The notes beneath the pieces are model-generated. The model worked only from the letters and a program-made list of their open reading frames with translations. It did not search any database and was not told the DNA's origin. The position numbers and the translations under genes are program-made. From NCBI GenBank assembly GCA_002694685.1, contig NZMW01000002.1, positions 1 to 64,000 of the forward strand: a stretch of DNA of 64,000 nucleotides, given 5' to 3'. Below are positions 19,742-29,121 of the stretch, one piece after another. The DNA is from Balneola sp. Lineage in GTDB: Bacteria; Bacteroidota; Rhodothermia; Balneolales; Balneolaceae. Within the stretch, counting starts at the first letter, position 1. Each line of letters opens with the position of its first letter.

Positions 19742-19749
19742 TATATTTG
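19742..19749 (+). promoter_or_regulatory. Bacteroidota-type -7 element upstream of the DUF4384 gene
   Basis: TATATTTG matches the TAnnTTTG -7 consensus of Bacteroidota promoters, 44 bp before the ATG at 19793. A TTTG lies upstream at 19712-19715, but the spacing is longer than usual, so only the -7 element is convincing. Confidence 0.35.
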
Positions 19750-19792
19750 TTAGGGTATTTGCAGGGAAATTTTTGGGTACAAATTAAGCTTT

Positions 19793-21355
19793 ATGAAAAA
19801 ATATCGGGGTAAACTCAGAGTACTCCCTATTTTAGGGATTCTAATTACTTTTCCACTAATAAATGTGTTTTCACAAACACCAGAGTGGGTTTCAACATAT
19901 GGGACCAATACACCTTATTCAGGGGAATCACATATTACCGGTTTTGGAATGTCAACCGTTTCTGAGGAGGCAACAGCAGAAGAGGTGCTGGCAATAGCTG
20001 AAGCTAATTCAAGATCTGATTTAATTCAAAAGATTACCGTTGATGTTAGCTCACTATCTCAAATCTTTGAAGAAGAAACGAACGGCAATTATAGCAGCCA
20101 GACTATGTTTGCGACTGAGAGCTCATCTAATCTCAGTATATATGGTTTAAGCAGAGAGAACTATGTTGATGGAAATAGGGTGTATGTACTAACAAGTGTA
20201 AGCAGAGAGAATCTGTTTGGGCAGTACGTATCGAACAGAAAAGAACTGCTAAGCCAGTTTACAAGTAGTGTAGAAAATGGGAAGGCCAGCCTTGAAAACG
20301 GGAATAAAGAACTTGCGTTATCGCAATTTATAGAAGCGAAGCCATTGTATGCTGAACTGATTAAAGCATGGATGATAACGCGGTCATTAGAAAGTTCAGT
20401 CACGGAAGGAAAAGAAAGGTCTTGGTCTCCGGATAACATCCGCGCCGATATGGAATATGTGGATCGACAGATTAATGAACTTACAAATCGGAAAGTAAAC
20501 TCTTTGGATGATGCTGTTTGGGTGATGGTAAATAATTTCGGTAGCGAATCGGAAAAAAACCACAGCTTGAATATGGGGTCTATTACATTTGAAGATTCTG
20601 GGATCAGCAGCGTATTCGCCAATTTTCTGAGGCAGAATTTATTACAGGAATTAGGGGCTAAAACAAGCTGGAATATTGTTGAAGCGAACGCTCAGCTTAA
20701 ACAAGATCCTACACACATTCTAACAGGGACTTTTTGGAATGCAGGCAATAATGTAGATGTGTTGCTTGATGTCCGTGAAATCAAAACGGGAACTGTAATT
20801 GCTTCTTCGAACGCCTCTATCAGTCAATCAATAGTTGAAGAAAGTGGCCTTCAGTTAATTCCGGATAATTATGAAAACGCGGTTAAAGATTTAGAAGCAC
20901 TCAAAGAAAATAAGGGAGATTCCAGGGGACTTAAGCTCGAAGTGTGGACTACAAAAGGCAGTGATCAATTAGTTTATGAAGAGGGAGAGCTGATGGAAGT
21001 ATCGCTACAGGTAAACATTCCAAGCTATATCAGAATCCTATATCATTTAAATGATGGGACCAGAGTTTTGCTTACTGATAGCCACTTTATTAATGAAAGA
21101 GCAGTTAACAAAAGCTACACCTTGCCCTATCAGTTTGAATGCGTTGCCCCTTTTGGGGTAGAAATGATGCAGGTTATAGCACAAACAGAACCTTTTGAGA
21201 GGTTGCAAACAAAAATGGTAGATGGGATTCCTTATCTGGCGGAAGATTTAGAAGAGTTTTTAAGCAACACACGGGGATTTAAAATAAAGAAACAAGAAGC
21301 TCAGCAGGCTGAAGAAGTGTTGACAATTACAACCATGCCTAAGCTGGTAAATTAA
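19793..21355 (+). CDS. Exported LPP20/DUF4384-type protein
   Basis: A 520-residue exported protein with a signal peptide (about 1-27). Residues 30-150 resemble the LPP20 family (GFGMSTVSEEATAEEVLAIAEANSRSDL). The middle resembles a FlgT/CsgG-type nucleotide-free fold. Residues about 385-465 are a DUF4384 domain (EGELMEVSLQVNIPSYIRILYH and the later QTEPFERLQ). DUF4384 is often fused to caspase-like domains in other bacteria; here the caspase is encoded 10 nt downstream, so the two products likely act together in the periplasm or at the outer membrane. The exact role is unknown. Confidence 0.7.
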   Translation: MKKYRGKLRVLPILGILITFPLINVFSQTPEWVSTYGTNTPYSGESHITGFGMSTVSEEATAEEVLAIAEANSRSDLIQKITVDVSSLSQIFEEETNGNYSSQTMFATESSSNLSIYGLSRENYVDGNRVYVLTSVSRENLFGQYVSNRKELLSQFTSSVENGKASLENGNKELALSQFIEAKPLYAELIKAWMITRSLESSVTEGKERSWSPDNIRADMEYVDRQINELTNRKVNSLDDAVWVMVNNFGSESEKNHSLNMGSITFEDSGISSVFANFLRQNLLQELGAKTSWNIVEANAQLKQDPTHILTGTFWNAGNNVDVLLDVREIKTGTVIASSNASISQSIVEESGLQLIPDNYENAVKDLEALKENKGDSRGLKLEVWTTKGSDQLVYEEGELMEVSLQVNIPSYIRILYHLNDGTRVLLTDSHFINERAVNKSYTLPYQFECVAPFGVEMMQVIAQTEPFERLQTKMVDGIPYLAEDLEEFLSNTRGFKIKKQEAQQAEEVLTITTMPKLVN

Positions 21356-21365
21356 GTATAAACTT

Positions 21366-24257
21366 ATGAATTTTTTGAACACACTAAGAAAGTCAGTACT
21401 GCTAATTGGGGGTATGTTAGTAGCTCAGTCATTAATGGCACAGTCTCAACAAAAGCCAATATTAAGGCTAAACACCGAGATGCATATGTCCAGTATCGTT
21501 AGCATAGATACCGATGCTGAAGGGCGCTATATGCTAACCGGCGCGAGTGACAAAACTGCTAAACTTTGGGATGCAGCCTCAGGTCATTTTTTAAAAACCT
21601 TTCGAATCCCAATTGGTGATGGCCAAGAAGGGATGATTTATGCGAGTGCAATTTCTCCGGATGGCAGTAAAGTAGCCATCGCCGGGAACACAGGCTGGAG
21701 CTGGTATGGGGAAACATCCATATATATTTATGATGTTGAGAGTGCTGAAATGGTTGAGCGTATTGGTGGTCTCACTAATTTGGTACTGGACGTAGAATTC
21801 TCACAGGACGGGAAATACCTTGCAGCATCTCTTGCCGGACCCAATGGGGTATTTGTATATGATGCCAATAATTATCAGTTAGTATCTTCTTTATTAGACC
21901 ACAATGACAGTTCTTACAATGTTGAATTCGATCAAGAAAACCGATTGGCAACGGTTTCTTATGATGGATATGTACGGATTTATAATTCTTCATTTGAATT
22001 GGAAGCAGAGGAAATGCCTACGGGAGGGCAACTTCCTTTTTCACTTTCATTTTCACCGGATGGACAGAAACTGGCTGTTGGCTATAATCAATCACCTGTG
22101 ATTCAGGTACTGAACGGAAAAACGTTAGCGCCTCTCTATGAACCCGACATCACAAAGGCAAATACACAGACTGATCGCTTATTTAATCTGGCTTTCTCAA
22201 AGGATGGGCAATCACTGTATGCAGGAGGAGTTTATCAGAGTGTTTATGATGGAAAGTGGAAGCAGGTGATGCGTAAGTGGAGTAACGGAGGACAGGGCAG
22301 TTACGTAGATATTCCCGTTGGCTCCAATACGATTATGGATGTAAAAGCACACCCGAAAGGCGGAGTTGTTTTTGCGGGAAGTGCACCTGAATTTGGTACA
22401 GTCAATGCGGATGATGAGCTGGGTATTTATCATAAAGGAGAAATTAATAGTTATAGAGCTCCAGATAATTCCCACTTCAAATTAAATGAAACGGGAGATG
22501 AAGTTGGTTTTACTCCATTTCGCGGGGAACCTCTGACATTTTCTGTGTTAAATAAAAGTCTTATTCCAGATGAGTCTGGCAGCCCAAGTTATAGTGCTTC
22601 AGCTACAGGGGTAAAAATTGAAAATTGGGAAACCTCTGAGATGGTATCTGTAAACGGTCAACTCTTGCAAATTTTTGAGCAGTATGAGCGAACTTATAGT
22701 GTGGATGTACTCAATGAAAATGCAGTAGTTCTGGGCGCAGATTGGAATATATACAGTGTTGACAACTCAGGTAATAAAAAATGGAATACTTCCATTCAAA
22801 GCCCTGCTTTTGCGATCAAGATTGCAGGAAATGGAAAGATGGTAGTTGCGGCACATGGAGATGGAACCATTCGGTGGTATAGAATGGAAGACGGTGAGCC
22901 ATTGCTGTCGCTATTTGTACATCCTGACAATAAAAGATGGATTACATGGACCCCCGGAGGCTACTATGATGCATCACCGGGAGCTGAAGAGTTGATCGGT
23001 TGGTATATGAATAACGGGCTGAACGATGCGGCCAGCTTTTACCCAATAGATCGGTTTTTTGAAACGTATTATCGTCCGGATTTAATAAAAGAAGTGATAC
23101 TAAGAAATGAGACGGATGACTTGATTACTGAGGCAGCCGGTTTTGAAACGTATAGAGAGTTTGAACAACCGCCATTGGTGGAATTTGTTTCACCGGAAGC
23201 CGGAACAAAGCTTTCACGAGAACAGGTAACGATAAAAGCCAAAGTCACTGACCAGGGTGGAGGGATAGATGAGGTACGGCTCTACCATAATGGGAAATTA
23301 GTGAATTCTGATACCCGTGGGTTTAAAATAGCCGGCGGAGATAACATCACTGAAAAAGAATTCAATGTTGCTTTGCTTCCGGGGACAAACAGTTTCAGAC
23401 TCACAGCCTTTAACTCCGAAAGAATCGAATCTAACCCGGTAGAATTGGAGCTGGACTATTCGGGGGCGGTAGCTACTTCAGATTTATATGTCCTAGCCAT
23501 AGGTGTTAATGAGTATAAGAATGCGTCCATGAATTTAAATTATGGAAAACCGGATGCGGAGTCTTTTGTAGAAACCGTTCAGCAGAAAGGATCATCCATT
23601 TTTAAATCTATAAACGTAACTACGCTTTATGATGGAAAAGCTAACAAAAAGAACGTGGAGAAAGCTTTTCAGGAAATTATTAAAAAGGCTAAACCTGAAG
23701 ATGCTTTTCTATTCTTTTATGCCGGTCATGGGGTTATGAGCGAACCGATGGAAGGCAAAGAAGAAGATTTCTATATGGCTTTGCATGATGTAGTAAGACT
23801 ATATGGTGATAATGAAGGGCTTGAAAAAAATGGGATCTCAGCTGATCAGATCACCGGACTTTCCAAACAAATAAAGGCACGAAAACAAATGATTGTACTG
23901 GACGCGTGCCAAAGTGGTGGAGCCGTGGAGACCTTCAGTATGCGTGGGGCAACCGAACAAAAAGCGATTCTGCAATTAGCCAGAAGCGCAGGTTTAGTGG
24001 TAATGGCCTCAACGGGAACCGAACAATATGCAACGGAATTTCAAGCCTTGGGGCATGGAGTTTTTACCTATGCACTCTTGCAAGGAATGCAGGGAGGTGC
24101 CGATGGAGGTCTTAAAGACGGTAAGATCACCGTTAAGGAATTGGACGCTTTTATTAACGACCAGGTTCCGGTTCTTACGCAAAAGCACAAGGGTCAGGCT
24201 CAATACCCAAATAGTTATTCAAGAGGGCAAGACTTCCCTATTGTGATAGTTAACTGA
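21366..24257 (+). CDS. Exported WD40-repeat caspase-like peptidase (C14)
   Basis: A 963-residue protein with a signal peptide (1-25), an N-terminal WD40-type beta-propeller (about 30-560; for example ASDKTAKLWDAASGHFLKTF), an Ig-like segment (about 590-700) and a C-terminal caspase/metacaspase domain (about 710-955). The catalytic dyad is intact: H788 in YAGHG and C848 in LDACQSG. It should cleave after basic or acidic residues as a cysteine protease, but the substrate is unknown and export is unusual for caspase-like proteins. It follows the DUF4384 gene by 10 nt, so they form an operon. Confidence 0.88.
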   Translation: MNFLNTLRKSVLLIGGMLVAQSLMAQSQQKPILRLNTEMHMSSIVSIDTDAEGRYMLTGASDKTAKLWDAASGHFLKTFRIPIGDGQEGMIYASAISPDGSKVAIAGNTGWSWYGETSIYIYDVESAEMVERIGGLTNLVLDVEFSQDGKYLAASLAGPNGVFVYDANNYQLVSSLLDHNDSSYNVEFDQENRLATVSYDGYVRIYNSSFELEAEEMPTGGQLPFSLSFSPDGQKLAVGYNQSPVIQVLNGKTLAPLYEPDITKANTQTDRLFNLAFSKDGQSLYAGGVYQSVYDGKWKQVMRKWSNGGQGSYVDIPVGSNTIMDVKAHPKGGVVFAGSAPEFGTVNADDELGIYHKGEINSYRAPDNSHFKLNETGDEVGFTPFRGEPLTFSVLNKSLIPDESGSPSYSASATGVKIENWETSEMVSVNGQLLQIFEQYERTYSVDVLNENAVVLGADWNIYSVDNSGNKKWNTSIQSPAFAIKIAGNGKMVVAAHGDGTIRWYRMEDGEPLLSLFVHPDNKRWITWTPGGYYDASPGAEELIGWYMNNGLNDAASFYPIDRFFETYYRPDLIKEVILRNETDDLITEAAGFETYREFEQPPLVEFVSPEAGTKLSREQVTIKAKVTDQGGGIDEVRLYHNGKLVNSDTRGFKIAGGDNITEKEFNVALLPGTNSFRLTAFNSERIESNPVELELDYSGAVATSDLYVLAIGVNEYKNASMNLNYGKPDAESFVETVQQKGSSIFKSINVTTLYDGKANKKNVEKAFQEIIKKAKPEDAFLFFYAGHGVMSEPMEGKEEDFYMALHDVVRLYGDNEGLEKNGISADQITGLSKQIKARKQMIVLDACQSGGAVETFSMRGATEQKAILQLARSAGLVVMASTGTEQYATEFQALGHGVFTYALLQGMQGGADGGLKDGKITVKELDAFINDQVPVLTQKHKGQAQYPNSYSRGQDFPIVIVN

Positions 24258-24284
24258 TTTGAGATTAAAGTTCATTATCTCAAA
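24258..24284. terminator. Inverted repeat between convergent genes
   Basis: TTTGAGAT (24258-24265) and ATCTCAAA (24277-24284) are perfect complements, sitting just past the caspase gene and 22 bp before the end of the opposite gene. No strong T-run, so only a weak or bidirectional terminator. Confidence 0.4.
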
Positions 24285-24305
24285 CGACTTTCATGCTAAT
24301 CAAAA

Positions 24306-26399
24306 CTAAAACAGGTTGATTTGATGAAGTAGGATAGCCGTTCTCAAAATTGAGATCTCAATAACTCTGGTTTCAATTTTGTCACCGGTAAATTCTATTT
24401 CGTACGGACCTTCGAGAAGTTGATAGTCAAAACGGCGTCTTCGTTGAAATTCATCAACCAACACATTGCCGCCTTCATCAGTAATCTTTATGTTGAAATT
24501 ATTGACGTTGGTTTTAAACCGTACTTTTCCTTCGAAGGCAAATTCTTCAGCAAAAGCGAGTTCCGTAGTATCTGGTGCTGGGGGTTCTATTTCACCAGCT
24601 TCTATAGCCCGTTCAACTTCTTCAACTTCTTCCTGCTCCTGACGAGACATAATCCGAACAGTCATAACATTCAGTCTTTGTAAGTAAAGAGGCTGGGTAC
24701 TTGAAAAATCATCAATAACAGAAGTACCCCGAATGCTCAGGTCTGTTGTAATTCTCTGCATTCCTTGCTCCCAATCTGTTTTAAAGGGGATGCGAATATT
24801 GGTACTGTCAATTATCTCGATGAAATTGGCAAGCAATTCAAGATTTGTGAAGGTAAAGGTTTGATTAGCGATCCATTCATTGGCGATTTCAGAATTGATC
24901 AGGCTGATGTCATTTGTTTCCAATTCAATCTGTAGCAGCCCCTGATCCTTTGGCATAGACTTAGTGAGGCTGAGATTACTGTTATCAACCCGAGTTCTAA
25001 CATCAGTAAGCTGAGCTTCAAGCCTGCGTGGTTTGGGGGCAACTTCGGCACTAACTTCAGTAAAATTGATTTCCACTGTCATAACATTTAAGCGCTTTAA
25101 GACAAGAGCTTGGTCACTTCGAAAACTGTCAATTACAGGAGTCCCCAAAAATTTAAGTTCGGTTGAAACCTCAGGCAATCCATCGTATGGTTCAACTTTA
25201 AAGGGAATGCGGATGTTTTTGTCGTCAATGATTTCAATGAAATCAGTAAGGAGTTCGAGATTTGAAAGTGATAACTTCTCCTCATGAATCCACTGCCTTA
25301 TTTTGTCGGTATTGGCAAGATCAAGTTTGTTGGTTTCTAACTCAATTTGAAGCAAGCCTTGGTTCTCAGGCATAGATTTGGTTAAGCTCAAATTGCTGTT
25401 ATCAACCCTTGTGCGAACTTCGGTGAGCCGAGCCTCAAGCCGGGTTGTTTTTGGAGCAGCAATTTCACCAAAAGGATTGGCATCTGTTTTCGGATTTTGC
25501 CAGGTTCGGTTCACAAGTTTTGGTGATCCCGATTCAAAATCCCATATCATAAAGATGTAGCCTGTATCAGCATAAGAAGGAGTTTGGTAATACTGCTTGG
25601 CGTTATAGCCAAAAGAGTTCGGGTAATCCGGGTGGCGTAGAATTTTTTCATCTTCATACTTGATCCCCACGGTATTGTAGGAAGTTAAAACACGCTCTTC
25701 TAAGCGTGTCATATACTCCTCATAGGTATACCGATCATAATCTACCAAGCCATCACTTTCTCTAATGGATCCGGCAATTATGGCTGATTCTACTGTAAAT
25801 AAATTTCTTACGGCTTCAACATCTTTGTCTTCGAAAGCTTTTATATAGGACTCAACTGCAGATTTAACTATGGCTGATTCTTCCTCATCAGCCAAAGAGG
25901 ATCGCCTGACAATACGATCTATATTTTGATGCTTATCAATAATTATAGCATCAATTAGCTCACCTTCTTCAGAAAAAGTGAACTTTAATTCCTCATAAGA
26001 AAACTCATTCCCATCAATTGGCTTAAGGTAGATTCTGGGAACTTCATAGGTATTATTCTGGGTAGTAATTACATAGGTATTAATCTCCTGAAGGTTAGAG
26101 ATGAATTGATTTTCTTCAACCAAAGCTTTTAAAGCAGCTTGTCCTTCACTGTTTTGAAACTCATCAACTTGGTCGTTGGTGAATTTGTTTATCGAGACCA
26201 GTAGTGTTTGAATAGTTTGCTCCAACTGCTCATTAAATTCCGGTGGCTGTCCGGATGTAATATTAATGACCGGTTCAGTTTCAACATTTTGACCTATCAA
26301 TTGCTGGTTTGATATCAACAGAAGAAAGAAAGTGAAACCGAATACTTTACGTGAAAAATTATATACCCTACTTTTATATAAACGAAATATTAAATGCAT
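24306..26399 (-). CDS. Exported protein with NTF2-like domain and duplicated beta modules
   Basis: A 697-residue protein of unknown function with an N-terminal signal sequence (hydrophobic about 18-36). Around residues 180-310 is an NTF2/SnoaL-like stretch (AVESYIKAFEDKDVEAVRNLF). Two tandem modules follow (about 320-455 and 457-580) that share 36 nearly identical residues starting RLEA.LT.VRTRVDNSNLSL, then RIPFK and RLNVMTV. The C-terminal end is a PEGA-like beta segment (KFNVNNFNIKITDEGGNVL style). The gene is convergent with the caspase gene, with 48 bp between stops. A functional link is possible but unproven. Confidence 0.65.
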   Translation of the reverse strand: MHLIFRLYKSRVYNFSRKVFGFTFFLLLISNQQLIGQNVETEPVINITSGQPPEFNEQLEQTIQTLLVSINKFTNDQVDEFQNSEGQAALKALVEENQFISNLQEINTYVITTQNNTYEVPRIYLKPIDGNEFSYEELKFTFSEEGELIDAIIIDKHQNIDRIVRRSSLADEEESAIVKSAVESYIKAFEDKDVEAVRNLFTVESAIIAGSIRESDGLVDYDRYTYEEYMTRLEERVLTSYNTVGIKYEDEKILRHPDYPNSFGYNAKQYYQTPSYADTGYIFMIWDFESGSPKLVNRTWQNPKTDANPFGEIAAPKTTRLEARLTEVRTRVDNSNLSLTKSMPENQGLLQIELETNKLDLANTDKIRQWIHEEKLSLSNLELLTDFIEIIDDKNIRIPFKVEPYDGLPEVSTELKFLGTPVIDSFRSDQALVLKRLNVMTVEINFTEVSAEVAPKPRRLEAQLTDVRTRVDNSNLSLTKSMPKDQGLLQIELETNDISLINSEIANEWIANQTFTFTNLELLANFIEIIDSTNIRIPFKTDWEQGMQRITTDLSIRGTSVIDDFSSTQPLYLQRLNVMTVRIMSRQEQEEVEEVERAIEAGEIEPPAPDTTELAFAEEFAFEGKVRFKTNVNNFNIKITDEGGNVLVDEFQRRRRFDYQLLEGPYEIEFTGDKIETRVIEISILRTAILLHQINLF

Positions 26400-26604
26400 A
26401 ACCCTACGTATTTATTTTATTGTCCCCGTTAATTGTAGCTAAATTTCTACCCAAGCTCACAGCATAGCTATGCGGAACATATTGTACAGGTAAGCTATTA
26501 CCCCGAAATTATTTTAATATGATAAAACCTAAGTGTACCCTTTTGTTTAGCTTAGGGCATGTTAATAAAGAAGAGTGATATTGTCAAAGAGAGATATAGC
26601 TTGC

Positions 26605-26832
26605 TTACCCCTTGGCTTGGCACAGCTCTACCAAAACCCCATGATTGTCTTTAGGGTGAACAAAGGCCACTAATTTATTATCTGCGCCGTCTTTGGGTTG
26701 TTCATTAAGGATGGTGAACCCTTCTTTTCGCAAACGATCTAATTCGGAATAGATATCATCTACTTCAAAGGCAACATGATGAATACCCTCGCCTTTTCGG
26801 TTAACATATTTTGCGATAACAGAATCAGGAGC
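26605..26832 (-). pseudogene. Truncated methylmalonyl-CoA epimerase remnant (C-terminal half)
   Basis: The minus strand encodes an uninterrupted C-terminal half of the vicinal-oxygen-chelate epimerase: VIAKYVNRKGEGIHHVAFEV, then LRKEGFTILNEQPK and KDNHGVLVELCQAKG, ending in TAA. It matches the complete copy at 33193-33588 residue for residue over most of its length, but the DNA has clearly diverged. The first 60 or so residues, including the first metal ligand, are missing and there is no start codon. It is a broken gene at the left border of the sugar island. Confidence 0.85.
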
Positions 26833-26971
26833 AATAGGCCTCGGCAGCAGCGACGGTTTTATTAGATATCAGCTATTTTTGGAAGCAAAATATACTTAGC
26901 TTTGAATACCAGCGAACCCGCGATAACTATAATTATTTATTTACCAATTTTATGGGTAGATATAATCCATA

Positions 26972-26998
26972 CCCATATGATATAGGGCACCATATGGG
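26972..26998. promoter_or_regulatory. Inverted repeat upstream of the glycosyltransferase genes
   Basis: CCCATATG and CATATGGG, 11 bp apart, about 130 bp before the first glycosyltransferase ATG. It could be an operator; there is no T-run to suggest a terminator. Confidence 0.3.
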
Positions 26999-27128
26999 GT
27001 TAGGGGAAATTATTATTTCGATAATTCTGAAGATAAAGTTAATGGTCATGGCAATATTTCACTTCGTTAAAATTTTTAGTTCTTTTATCCAAAGTGCTAT
27101 TTTTTAATAAGAAACAACTAGCTAGAAA

Positions 27129-27881
27129 ATGATGAATTGGATTAAAAAGAAATACTATCAAGCAATTTCCGCTGAAGAAGGTAACCTATACAGTAACAGT
27201 GATGGCTGCACCCTGATTTTGTCATCTTTTAAAAGGCCAAAGAATGTTAAAAAAATTTTAGCTGCCTATATGGATTATGCACTTCTGGATGAAATAATTA
27301 TTTGGCATAATGGGCCTGAGAAATTGGATATTGGAGCTTTTGATGAGGATGTTAAAATTATTGAAAGTAATGACCTGGGGCTTGCTTCAAGATATGCTGC
27401 AGGGCTATTAGCCTCAAATGACATAGTTCTCCTTCAAGACGATGATATCTTTTTTGAAGAAGAAAGTTTAAGAATAATTGTGAATGAAAGTATAAAAAAT
27501 CCGGAAAGAACAATAACTTCAGAAGGGAAAATACCACATAAGGATAACACTTATGGAAAGGGCATTAAGCCAGGCATTGGGGAAAAAATTGAATGCGAAA
27601 TTCATTTAAACAGGCTTGTTTGTACCAAACGTGAGTTTATCCCGCATTTTTTTTCAACACTATATAAAACCGGGCTATCCTTAAATCCAAGAACGGGTGG
27701 TGGAGAAGATATTGTTTATAGCTACGCAATTACCAATTTCACTGGAAAAAAGCCGTTAGCAGTAGGTGTTAGTTATAAAAACCTTTCTTCTAAAGAAGCA
27801 ATATCTGACAGGTATGGAAATCAACATGCTAACAGAACTGATATAATGAAAATTTGTAAACAGCTCTTTGAAGAAAGTTAA
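27129..27881 (+). CDS. Glycosyltransferase, GT2/GT64-like
   Basis: A 250-residue cytoplasmic GT-A fold transferase. The start is family-like (CTLILSSFKRPKNVKKIL), followed by IIIWHNGPE and the metal-binding acid cluster VLLQDDDIFFEEE (a DxD equivalent) near residue 100. Late residues TGGGEDIVYSYAI contain the usual ED acid pair. It resembles the EXTL/GT64-type domain more than classic GT2. It probably adds a sugar to a surface glycan. It begins a run of three plus-strand glycosyltransferase genes. Low GC compared with flanking housekeeping genes. Confidence 0.75.
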   Translation: MMNWIKKKYYQAISAEEGNLYSNSDGCTLILSSFKRPKNVKKILAAYMDYALLDEIIIWHNGPEKLDIGAFDEDVKIIESNDLGLASRYAAGLLASNDIVLLQDDDIFFEEESLRIIVNESIKNPERTITSEGKIPHKDNTYGKGIKPGIGEKIECEIHLNRLVCTKREFIPHFFSTLYKTGLSLNPRTGGGEDIVYSYAITNFTGKKPLAVGVSYKNLSSKEAISDRYGNQHANRTDIMKICKQLFEES

Positions 27882-27951
27882 CCAGAAGGACATATATCAA
27901 CTACTAATTCTTAGAACTTGTATATTTATTTAGGGGAATATTAGTTAGAAA

Positions 27952-29121
27952 TTGAAAAACGCCTCAACTACAAAAGTGATTATATTACTTCCATCTCTTG
28001 CTGGAGGTGGGGCTGAGAGAACTGTATTAAACCTGTTGAAAACTTATGATAGAAATAAATTTACCATCAAAGTTTTACTAATAAGTAGCGAAGGCTCATA
28101 TTCTTCATCGTTCAATAAGGCTGATTTAATCTACAGTACATCTGATTTCTTTAGAAATAATTTTTTTTGGCAACTCTGTTTCTTTGTTTTTAAGATTATG
28201 CCTTTCCATCTAAATAGCCTGAAATCTGAGAAACCAGATGTGGTAATGACGGTAACAGAGAGTATGAATTATTATGGCTATTTTTTAAAAGCTATTGGTG
28301 TCATTAACGGCATATGGATTATACGAAGTGGTAATAATATTTTTGCTGAAGCAAGATCAAAAGGTTTTGTTTTTGGCAATATTTTGCAATTTCTGTTAAA
28401 AATAACTTATCACCGTGCAGATCATGTAATCGCAATTAGCAATGGCGGTAAAAAATCTATCCTTAACAGATTTAAGATCTCTGGAAAAAAAATTACTACA
28501 ATCTATAATCCAATTGATCTGAAAAAAATAGAATCCTTGGCTTCTTCAGTTAATCATTTAGAATTGAAAAAACCGTTTTTACTTGGCATAGGGAGGCTTG
28601 CTAAACAGAAAAGATTTGATAAAATGATTCGAGCCTTCTACGAAAGTAATGCCTATAAAAAAGGTTATTTACTGGTTATTCTTGGTCAAGGGCCACAGCA
28701 AAAGAATCTTCAAAAGCTGGTTGATGATTTATCTTTGAATGCTAGTGTGAAGTTCATGGGTTTTCAAGATAATCCTTATGTCTATTTAAGACATGCTGAA
28801 TGCTTCTTGTTATCATCTGATTGGGAAGGATTTGCCCATGTATTAGCTGAAGCACTGGCCTGTGATACAGAAGTAATTACCACCAACTGTGACTTTGGGC
28901 CCGCTGAAATTCTTTCAGACGGCAGGTATGGAACAATTCTTGAGGGTTCTGATCCCGTGTTATTTGGGAAAGCAATTAAACAGTTTCTTGAAGATAGAGG
29001 GCTGAATATACATACAGATAAAAATCAAAGAGCATCAGATTTTGATGTAATTGTAATTATTCCACAATACGAAGAACTCTTTACTGAACTCGCATCATCC
29101 TCGAATGGAGAAAAAACATAA
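27952..29121 (+). CDS. Glycosyltransferase family 4
   Basis: A 389-residue GT-B fold transferase. The N-terminus has the glycine-rich acceptor loop LPSLAGGGAERTVLNLL, and the C-terminal half carries LLGIGRLAKQKRFDKMI and the E-x7-E motif in WEGFAHVLAEALAC, which holds the nucleotide sugar. It uses retaining chemistry by family. The start is TTG at 27952, because no upstream ATG exists and the family N-terminus begins at once; an AGGGGA lies about 15 nt before it. It overlaps the next glycosyltransferase by 17 nt, so the genes are co-transcribed. Confidence 0.85.
   Translation: MKNASTTKVIILLPSLAGGGAERTVLNLLKTYDRNKFTIKVLLISSEGSYSSSFNKADLIYSTSDFFRNNFFWQLCFFVFKIMPFHLNSLKSEKPDVVMTVTESMNYYGYFLKAIGVINGIWIIRSGNNIFAEARSKGFVFGNILQFLLKITYHRADHVIAISNGGKKSILNRFKISGKKITTIYNPIDLKKIESLASSVNHLELKKPFLLGIGRLAKQKRFDKMIRAFYESNAYKKGYLLVILGQGPQQKNLQKLVDDLSLNASVKFMGFQDNPYVYLRHAECFLLSSDWEGFAHVLAEALACDTEVITTNCDFGPAEILSDGRYGTILEGSDPVLFGKAIKQFLEDRGLNIHTDKNQRASDFDVIVIIPQYEELFTELASSSNGEKT

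Larger units (their letters stand above)
26400..27128. other. Gap at the left edge of the glycosyltransferase island
   Basis: Holds the epimerase remnant (26605-26832) and, to its right, an AT-rich leader region with an inverted repeat (CCCATATG/CATATGGG, 26972-26998) before the first glycosyltransferase. No intact gene is seen. Confidence 0.55.

Noticed and set aside
26605-26832. Recent duplication of the complete epimerase gene
   Set aside because: The protein is similar but the DNA has diverged strongly, so the fragment is not a fresh copy of 33193-33588.
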